Source of the DNA: an uncultured Saprospiraceae bacterium
GTDB taxonomy: Bacteria; Bacteroidota; Bacteroidia; Chitinophagales; Saprospiraceae
Assembly (NCBI GenBank): GCA_938033975.1
Contig: CALHKJ010000061.1
Coordinates: forward strand, 1-6,210
Length of the DNA stretch: 6,210 bases
Direction: 5' to 3'
In this document: positions 1 through 4,752 of the stretch, piece after piece
Numbering within the stretch: the stretch's first letter is position 1
Layout: every line of letters begins with the position of its first letter
Program-made: the position numbers and the translations under genes
Notes under the pieces: model-generated
Told to the model about the DNA's origin: nothing
The model's input: only the letters and a program-made list of their open reading frames with translations
Database searches by the model: none

Positions 1-96
1 GACCAAATTATCTTTTACATCCTCTAGGTGGGCACTCACTCTACTTAGACCTTGGAATTCCTCAATTTTCGCTTTTAATTGTTCCAGTATTGTCAA
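1..96 (-). CDS. Partial hypothetical protein, N-terminal 32 codons only
   Basis: The minus strand is open from the window edge to an in-frame TGA just upstream of a TTG codon at 96-94, which I take as the start. The fragment begins M-T-I-L-E-Q-L-K-A-K-I-E-E-F and continues with a Leu/Lys/Glu-rich amphipathic stretch that reads as an alpha helix or short coiled coil. Its composition is much more protein-like than the plus-strand readings of the same bases, which are rich in Ser, Leu and aromatic residues or hit stops early. It is divergent from the plus-strand operon, with about 130 bp between the two starts. I do not recognise a family from 32 residues. The TTG start is the only usable start near the stop, but a frameshift or a start in another frame cannot be excluded. 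Confidence 0.5.
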   Translation of the reverse strand, partial: MTILEQLKAKIEEFQGLSRVSAHLEDVKDNLV

Positions 97-110
97 ATTT
101 CACATATTTG
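79..110 (+). promoter_or_regulatory. Candidate Bacteroidota-type promoter for the plus-strand operon
   Basis: The Bacteroidota housekeeping promoter consensus is a TTG near -33 and TAnnTTTG near -7. Here TTG at 79-81 is followed 21 bp later by CATATTTG at 103-110, one base off the consensus and with acceptable spacing. It would start transcription near 115-120, giving a leader of about 110 nt before the ATG at 228. It overlaps the start of the minus-strand gene, so the two genes could interfere. In AT-rich DNA such matches arise by chance, so this is weak. Confidence 0.25.
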
Positions 111-227
111 AATTAACTAATAGATAAAGAGCTGATTATCAATACTAACTCCGCAGAAAATTAACAGCAGAAGATATTGGAAATTACTATCTTTATAAAC
201 ACTAAAAATACTAAACACAACAAATTC

Positions 228-1043
228 ATGGGTATTGTAAACGATTTAAAGAAAATATTTTTTGGAGCCTCTTCAGTAGCTAAATCTGCAGCCGAAACAA
301 CTGGTGATTTTTTGAAAGAAGAAGGAGGTGATATTTTAGCCAAAGGGAAGGATATGGTCACTGAGGCTGGAAAAACGGTGCTTGACAAAACAGCAGACTT
401 AAAAGATGCAGTGACTGAGAACTCAGGTGGTATTCTGGATACAGCAAAAGATAAAATGTCAGACCTCGCTGATGGTATTTCTGAAAATCCGATTGTAAAG
501 TCTGCAACAGAAAAAATTTCTGATGTTGCTGAAGGACTTTCTGAAAACCCTCTTGTACAATCAGCACAAGAAAAAGCTGAAAACCTTGGCAAGAAAATAC
601 TTGATACAGGTTCTAGTGCAGCTGAAAAGGGTCTTGAGGCTTCAGAGAGTGTCGGAGAAAAATTATTGGAAGCAAAAGACAGAGTTGCAGAAAATGCTGC
701 AGAAGTTAAAGAGAAGATTTCAGAAAAAATGGAAGAAACCATGAAGAAAGCTGAAGCATGGGAAGCAGAACAAGCTAATAAGCCTCCAAAAGGTGAATTT
801 GCTGAGAAAGATTTGGATGCTGGTGGCTCATTGTTGGATGGTACTGATGATTTCTTCTCAAAAGCTGACAAATTTGGTGATGGCGATTACGATGCTGTAA
901 ATGAAGGGAAATTAACAATTGAGGAAGCTCCTAAGGATACAAGTAAAACGATAGCCGATTTGGCAGGCTTTGAGGATGCTGATGGTGATGGAAACCCTCT
1001 AATTGATGATATAGATATAATAAACGACGATACTGATGGATAG
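228..1043 (+). CDS. Acidic helical repeat protein (LEA/apolipoprotein-like) with Asp-rich C-terminus
   Basis: Encodes 271 aa from ATG 228; the same frame is open to a TTG at 177, but the extra 17 residues (Asn/Thr/Lys-rich) look like translated leader. There is no signal peptide or membrane helix, so it is probably cytoplasmic. Residues 1 to about 185 are dominated by Ala, Glu, Lys, Asp and Ser with amphipathic periodicity, like LEA group 3 or YtxH-type proteins. Residues 82-101 and 102-121 form a 20-aa tandem repeat (core SENPxVxSAxEK), with a degenerate copy before it at about 63-81. The C-terminal third is Asp/Gly-rich and ends with a D-x-D-x-D-G cluster (D250, D252, D254, D261) resembling a calcium-loop signature, although Pro at loop position 8 is atypical of an EF-hand. 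It lies just upstream of the sigma-factor gene on the same strand. No specific function is recognised; a stress-protective or envelope-related role is inference. Confidence 0.8.
   Translation: MGIVNDLKKIFFGASSVAKSAAETTGDFLKEEGGDILAKGKDMVTEAGKTVLDKTADLKDAVTENSGGILDTAKDKMSDLADGISENPIVKSATEKISDVAEGLSENPLVQSAQEKAENLGKKILDTGSSAAEKGLEASESVGEKLLEAKDRVAENAAEVKEKISEKMEETMKKAEAWEAEQANKPPKGEFAEKDLDAGGSLLDGTDDFFSKADKFGDGDYDAVNEGKLTIEEAPKDTSKTIADLAGFEDADGDGNPLIDDIDIINDDTDG
471..590 (+). repeat. Two 60-bp in-frame tandem units in the acidic protein gene
   Basis: Bases 471-530 and 531-590 encode consecutive 20-aa units that share G-I/L-S-E-N-P-I/L-V-K/Q-S-A-x-E-K in register. The DNA of the two units has diverged at many third positions, so the duplication is old and conserved at protein level. 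The preceding stretch ending M-S-D-L-A looks like an eroded third unit ending in the equivalent position. Confidence 0.7.
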
Positions 1044-1096
1044 AAGGCAGCGTTTTGCCATATATAACACTCTTATTAATAGGTAATTGGAATAAT

Positions 1097-1648
1097 TTGA
1101 ATTTAAAAACACGTCAAGAATATGATCTAGTTAGATCCTGTCTAGAAGGCAGTGAACAAGCTTTTAAGGGCTTATTTGACATGTTTGCACCTACAATGAT
1201 GGCTGTTTGTACTAGATATGCCGTTGATAAATGTGAAGCTGAAGATTGGATGCAAGAAGGTTTTATCAAAGCATTCAATAATTTAGGTTCATTTAAATTT
1301 GAAGGTTCTTTTGAAGGTTGGTTGAGAAAAATTATGGTCAATACGGCACTTAAGCATCTCAATAAACCATCTAGAAAGGTCCATCAAACCGAGCTTGATC
1401 AATTTTTAGATACCGGTTATAACGGTGAAATTCTGTCTACACTTGCTGTAGAAGAAATTATCAATGTTGTAAATCAATTGCCTGAAGGATATAAAACTGT
1501 TTTTAGTCTTAGTGTGATTGATGGTTATAATCACAAAGAAATAGCAGAAAAATTAGGAATAACTGAATCAACTTCCAGATCTCAACTTGTCAAAGCTAAA
1601 AAGGCTTTGAAAAATAAATTACATAAAATTATGAAGCTAGCCGGGTGA
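1097..1648 (+). CDS. ECF-type RNA polymerase sigma-70 factor
   Basis: This directs RNA polymerase to a specific promoter set and is typically held inactive by a partner anti-sigma factor. From TTG 1097 it is 183 aa, normal for ECF sigma factors. Region 2 spans about residues 10-90: the acidic/aromatic helix around A48-E-D-W-M-Q-E-G-F is region 2.2, and G70-S-F-E-G-W-L-R-K-I with following N-T-A-L-K-H-L is region 2.3-2.4. Region 4 spans about 119-175, with L-P-E-G-Y-K-T-V-F and a helix-turn-helix (I-A-E-K-L-G-I then S-R-S-Q-L). Start choice: the frame extends to a TTG at 1055 with an AGAAGG 7 bp upstream, but its hydrophobic lead peptide is unlike the family, whereas M-N-L-K-T-R-Q-E-Y from 1097 looks native. 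No in-frame ATG fits. Its stop overlaps the next gene's GTG, so the two products are probably made together. Confidence 0.93.
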   Translation: MNLKTRQEYDLVRSCLEGSEQAFKGLFDMFAPTMMAVCTRYAVDKCEAEDWMQEGFIKAFNNLGSFKFEGSFEGWLRKIMVNTALKHLNKPSRKVHQTELDQFLDTGYNGEILSTLAVEEIINVVNQLPEGYKTVFSLSVIDGYNHKEIAEKLGITESTSRSQLVKAKKALKNKLHKIMKLAG

Positions 1649-3066
1649 GAAATTTTGAAGATATAATGAAGGATAAGCTCTATGGAGCTGAGAGTGATTA
1701 CTCTGACAAAATCTGGGAAAACGTTAAGAAGGAAATACCTATTACCAAAAAAAGTAATAGTAGATACATTTGGATGTCTGCATTTCTCTTTGCAATCCTT
1801 TCCATGATATTGATGGTTCAACAGTATCCTAACTGGAAGGTTAATCAAGAATCAGCAGAAAGTTTCACACAAGTTGAACCATTAGATGTAAGCCAATTTA
1901 TTCTAAGTCAAGCTGATCTTGATTCAAGGCAAGTATATTCTTCAGTTCAAAAAGTCATTCCTACCCTGCGTAAAGCAAATGAAATCAATAATGAACAAAT
2001 TCTAAGCTCTAGGTCAAATTCTCTTTCACCGAATGTACCTACACTAGCCTCAACTGAATTTGCTAAAAGAAAAAACGAAAAGAAAATTATCAGTCAATCA
2101 ACTAGACTGTCTCTTGAACAAACCGCATCAAGGGACATTTTTTTTGATACCGATGACTCAGCAAAAATATCTGAGTTGAATGATTTAAAAGTGATTAAAG
2201 AAAAATTTGAAAAGGAAGCTCCTTTGTACACATTGGCAACAATTTCAAAATTCAATGTTGGTCTTAAGATTCCAGAATATAAAATCACAGCAAACTCACG
2301 AAATAAAGATAATGATGTACACTGCGAAGTTTTAAAAGGAAAACAAAGTAAATATTACATCGCAGGCAGACATGTAAACAGTTACGCTTTTAATAATTTA
2401 AAGGCCAAAGGACCTGCAGCTGAAGAATACCTTACAAGTAGATATGCGTCTGAATCGAAAAAGTATTCATTTTCTGATGAAGTCTCATTTGGTGTGGAAT
2501 ATAGAAGTGGTGTTTTTGCCGAATTAGGTATCCGCTATGATCAGATCAATGAAAAATTTAATTTTTATGATCCTAATGCAAGAGGCACTAGCACATTTAT
2601 TGTTTCTGACACAATCCAAGCTGGAGCTGGCTCTACAGTGATTATTGATACTATAACAACTGAATTAACTGGTTTGAGAGAAGTTGTCAATAGCAATCAT
2701 CATAAAAAGATTTCAGTACCATTGTCTATTGGATATAAATTGCCTCTTAATAAGAAAGTATCAATTGCAGGACGTACAGGCCTATTGTTAAATGTGTGGT
2801 CAAGATATGAGGGTAAAATGTTTGACGAGAATCTAGAAGTTGTATCTATTTCACATAGACAATCGAGTCTGAATCCACTATTTAATAAATTAGTGCACAG
2901 TGTATCAGCTAGTGCATTTTTACAATATAAAATGAATAAAAGAATGGAGTTTTTAGTAGGTCTAGATGGGTACAAAAATTTAGACTCTGCTACTTATGAA
3001 TCTAATCCACTTAATCAAAAGTATGCCTCACTTGGTATATTCATTGGAACAAAATATAACCTATAA
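1645..3066 (+). CDS. Dma-like dual-membrane anti-sigma factor with C-terminal outer-membrane barrel
   Basis: Encodes 473 aa from GTG 1645, overlapping the sigma stop codon (GTGA). Residues 1-40 form a short charged cytoplasmic head with the family-like N-F-E-D-I-M-K-D-K-L and a conserved-type D-K-I-W; this favours GTG over the ATG at 1666. About 41-59 is a single hydrophobic transmembrane helix. About 60-225 is a low-complexity, polar linker expected to cross the periplasm. About 227-473 is a PF13568-like outer-membrane barrel: alternating strands such as S-F-G-V-E-Y-R and A-E-L-G-I-R-Y-D-Q-I-N-E-K-F, then L-N-Q-K-Y-A-S-L-G-I-F-I-G near the end. Established knowledge: the Dma family of Bacteroidota has this order, and its founding member in B. 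thetaiotaomicron binds its sigma factor and controls vesicle formation. That this copy restrains the adjacent sigma factor is inferred from architecture and gene overlap; its signal is unknown. Confidence 0.85.
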   Translation: MRNFEDIMKDKLYGAESDYSDKIWENVKKEIPITKKSNSRYIWMSAFLFAILSMILMVQQYPNWKVNQESAESFTQVEPLDVSQFILSQADLDSRQVYSSVQKVIPTLRKANEINNEQILSSRSNSLSPNVPTLASTEFAKRKNEKKIISQSTRLSLEQTASRDIFFDTDDSAKISELNDLKVIKEKFEKEAPLYTLATISKFNVGLKIPEYKITANSRNKDNDVHCEVLKGKQSKYYIAGRHVNSYAFNNLKAKGPAAEEYLTSRYASESKKYSFSDEVSFGVEYRSGVFAELGIRYDQINEKFNFYDPNARGTSTFIVSDTIQAGAGSTVIIDTITTELTGLREVVNSNHHKKISVPLSIGYKLPLNKKVSIAGRTGLLLNVWSRYEGKMFDENLEVVSISHRQSSLNPLFNKLVHSVSASAFLQYKMNKRMEFLVGLDGYKNLDSATYESNPLNQKYASLGIFIGTKYNL

Positions 3067-3091
3067 TTAATTAATAGTAAACAAAGGGAAG

Positions 3092-3988
3092 TTGAGAAAA
3101 AATTTACTAGTTTATCTGAGTTTTATAATGTTGTTTTCATCAGGGTGTCAAAAGGATAAAGACGATTTTATCCCCTACCCCCTTGATGGTAAAATAACTT
3201 CGATGATAGATCAATTGTTAGATGGTCCGCAATCGTTTGAGATTCAGAATGGAATTAACCAAAATGTTTTGGTTGATAAGACAATCGATTTGAAAGTTGA
3301 TGCGCAAAGCTTTTCAGATTTTGACGGTGAATTAATTTCACTTGAATGGACATATGCGAAAAATGGTGTAGAAATGGAGTTATATAATATTCCCCATTAT
3401 GCCAGTAACTACTATTTAGATCCTAGTTATACTTTTAGTATATCCTCACCAAATGAAGTCTCAATTAATAATGATAAGCCAATTGAATTGCTTATTGAAT
3501 CAGACTTGGTTGAAGGTAAGTCCTTGTTCTTTATGTCAAGTGAAGGTTGGAGTGAGTTGGATATCTCTAAATTGGAAATCACAGAGTGGGATGATGAAAA
3601 TGGATTTGCTAAAAGTGGTTTTAAGGTAATTGTTGAAAATTTGGGTTGGTATTCAATTGCTTCCAAATTTCAATTTGCTGAAGAAGGTCAAAGTGAATTT
3701 TGTTTGAAGATGGAAGGAAAATATACTCAAGGAAATAGTAAGTCATTAATACTTTTTGACAATGATATTGCAGTACCAATAACAAGATCTTTGGATCAGG
3801 GATTATTTTGTACTAGCATGCAAATTCCATCTAATACGACAATTCAAGTAATTTCTTTGTCAAATCTTAGGGAAGGAGAATATGAATTCTTTTATTTGGA
3901 AACCGAAATGGAAAATGGTTTGATTGTTGCACCTACTTTTGAAGCAAAATCGATAGAAGAGATAAAGATTATCTTAGAAAATATATAA
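3092..3988 (+). CDS. Lipoprotein with candidate surface-export tag, two beta-rich domains
   Basis: Encodes 298 aa from TTG 3092, preceded by AAAGGG at 3083-3088. This start gives a complete signal peptide: M-R-K, a hydrophobic stretch, then lipobox S-S-G-C with C19 as the lipidated residue; the next Met (13) would destroy it. The residues after C19 are Q-K-D-K-D-D, close to the QKDDE-type lipoprotein export signal described in Capnocytophaga, so surface display is plausible. About 50-195 is a beta-rich domain with D-K-P-I-E-L-L-I-E-S and G-F-K-V-I-V-E-N-L-G-W; about 200-298 is a second one with I-P-S-N-T-T-I-Q-V-I-S. From memory these resemble a two-domain Bacteroidota lipoprotein family, often ending domain one in a G-W-I-N-C-D-type motif that is degenerate here. 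I see no NigD-like signature. It lies 25 bp after the anti-sigma gene, suggesting a partner or effector of that module. The function is not known. Confidence 0.8.
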   Translation: MRKNLLVYLSFIMLFSSGCQKDKDDFIPYPLDGKITSMIDQLLDGPQSFEIQNGINQNVLVDKTIDLKVDAQSFSDFDGELISLEWTYAKNGVEMELYNIPHYASNYYLDPSYTFSISSPNEVSINNDKPIELLIESDLVEGKSLFFMSSEGWSELDISKLEITEWDDENGFAKSGFKVIVENLGWYSIASKFQFAEEGQSEFCLKMEGKYTQGNSKSLILFDNDIAVPITRSLDQGLFCTSMQIPSNTTIQVISLSNLREGEYEFFYLETEMENGLIVAPTFEAKSIEEIKIILENI

Positions 3989-4003
3989 GAAGCATTTATA
4001 TGC

Positions 4004-4059
4004 ATTAGAGAGTTGCCTGTCCATGCTTACGCATGGCAGGCATTTTTTATTTCTCTAAT
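4004..4059. terminator. Rho-independent terminator with an outer flanking stem
   Basis: The core hairpin pairs GCCTG (4015-4019) with CAGGC (4037-4041) and CCATGC (4021-4026) with GCATGG (4031-4036). T4020 is bulged and the loop is TTAC. ATTTTTT follows at 4042-4048, making a strong plus-strand terminator 26 bp after the lipoprotein stop. Outside it, ATTAGAGA (4004-4011) is exactly complementary to TCTCTAAT (4052-4059). The stop codon of the converging minus gene (4049-4047) lies inside the T-tract. On the minus strand the hairpin exists but has no T-run after it, so termination there should be weaker. Confidence 0.88.
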
Positions 4060-4532
4060 AATCCTTTTATATCTGCAGGCGAATAATTAACTGATTTCAG
4101 CACTTTGCCGTCGTCAATTCTATATACTAAAAACTCTCCATTTCGCTGTTCTATTCTTGAATCCATCCCTTTGGCATTTTTATAGTGCTTTTGAGTAGCT
4201 TCAGCTTCATCTAAAGTTTTGCATGTCTTGCTCATATTTGAGCGCTGCACTTCATCAAAAAGGGTTTTGAATTTGTTTTTAAGTCCAAACTCCAAGATTG
4301 CTCCAGATAATACATATTGAAGATCACAAAAAGCATCAGCTACTTCTACAAGATCGTTATTCTCTATTGCCTCTTTTAATTCAGCAAGCTCCTCTTCAAT
4401 TAGATTAATCCTTAGTCTTGTTCTGTCTAAACTTGGAATAATAGGTTCTTCAAGGACAGGTAAGTTAAATGTATCGTGAAAATCAGCAACTGAACTCAAT
4501 GCTTCAGCTTCCTCTATTTTTCGATTAGGCAT
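4047..4532 (-). CDS. MazG-like nucleoside triphosphate pyrophosphohydrolase
   Basis: Encodes 161 aa from ATG 4532. It belongs to the all-alpha NTP pyrophosphatase superfamily (MazG / phosphoribosyl-ATP pyrophosphohydrolase-like), which uses magnesium to hydrolyse nucleoside triphosphates to monophosphate and pyrophosphate. The metal-binding signature is clear: E47-E48-x-x-E51 in helix two, then E63-x-x-D66 with D70 in V-E-V-A-D-A-F-C-D-L-Q. The C-terminal extension (about 105-161), including V-Y-R-I-D-D-G-K-V-L-K-S-V-N-Y-S-P-A-D, is as I remember it for the small family common in Bacteroidota and phages. There is no signal peptide, so it is cytoplasmic. Its start lies 1 bp from the stop of the upstream propeller gene, so it is probably the distal gene of that operon. 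Possible roles are removal of non-canonical nucleotides; the exact substrate cannot be read from sequence. HisE is unlikely because no other his genes are near. Confidence 0.88.
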   Translation of the reverse strand: MPNRKIEEAEALSSVADFHDTFNLPVLEEPIIPSLDRTRLRINLIEEELAELKEAIENNDLVEVADAFCDLQYVLSGAILEFGLKNKFKTLFDEVQRSNMSKTCKTLDEAEATQKHYKNAKGMDSRIEQRNGEFLVYRIDDGKVLKSVNYSPADIKGLLEK

Positions 4533-4533
4533 A

Positions 4534-4752
4534 TTATTGTTTTATAATTGTTTTGGTTATTTTTTGATTAGTCCCTGGCAAACTTAAAGAAATAAAATAC
4601 AAACCAGTTTCAAGATTTGATAAATCTAGTTGATTGAGTATGGTTTTATTTGTAAGCTTTTGACCTAAATTATTAAATAATTCAACCTCAACATTATTAG
4701 GCATTCCTTCTATGTTTACTATACCACTTGTTGGATTAGGGTAAATATTTAC
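4534..4752 (-). other. Type-A T9SS C-terminal sorting domain
   Basis: This codes for the last 72 residues of the propeller protein. It opens with the V-N-I-Y-P-N-P-T-S-G signature and continues with a compact beta-sandwich pattern: V-x-V-E-L-F-N-N-L-G-Q-K, then L-D-L-S-N-L-E-T-G-L-Y-F-I, and ends in a Lys-rich strand. In the type IX secretion system this domain directs translocation across the outer membrane and is usually cleaved off by the sortase PorU. Confidence 0.92.

Noticed and set aside
177..227. TTG 177 as the start of the acidic protein
   Set aside because: The added residues are Asn/Thr/Lys-rich, typical of translated AT-rich leader, and ATG 228 begins the coherent protein.
523..744. 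Plus-strand overlapping frame inside the acidic protein gene
   Set aside because: Lys/Leu-rich shadow in another frame with no domain features and no independent initiation signal.
161..871. Long minus-strand open frame opposite the acidic repeat protein
   Set aside because: Its Ser/Phe/Ala-rich, low-complexity product is the mirror of Glu/Lys/Ala codons on the plus strand. The plus-strand reading has protein-like repeats and fits the operon.
250..1040. Calcium-binding EF-hand or dockerin domain in the acidic protein
   Set aside because: One D-x-D-x-D-G cluster is present, but Pro at loop position 8 and the lack of paired flanking helices argue against a proper EF-hand, so it is only noted as an Asp-rich motif.
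1055..1096. Extended sigma-factor start at TTG 1055 with AGAAGG upstream
   Set aside because: The Shine-Dalgarno match is good, but Bacteroidota rely little on such sites and the extra 14 residues are hydrophobic and unlike sigma-factor N-termini. Kept as the main alternative.
1092..1099. ATAATTTG as a -7 promoter element for the sigma gene
   Set aside because: It overlaps the proposed start codon, departs from TAnnTTTG at the first two bases, and would leave no leader for translation from 1097.
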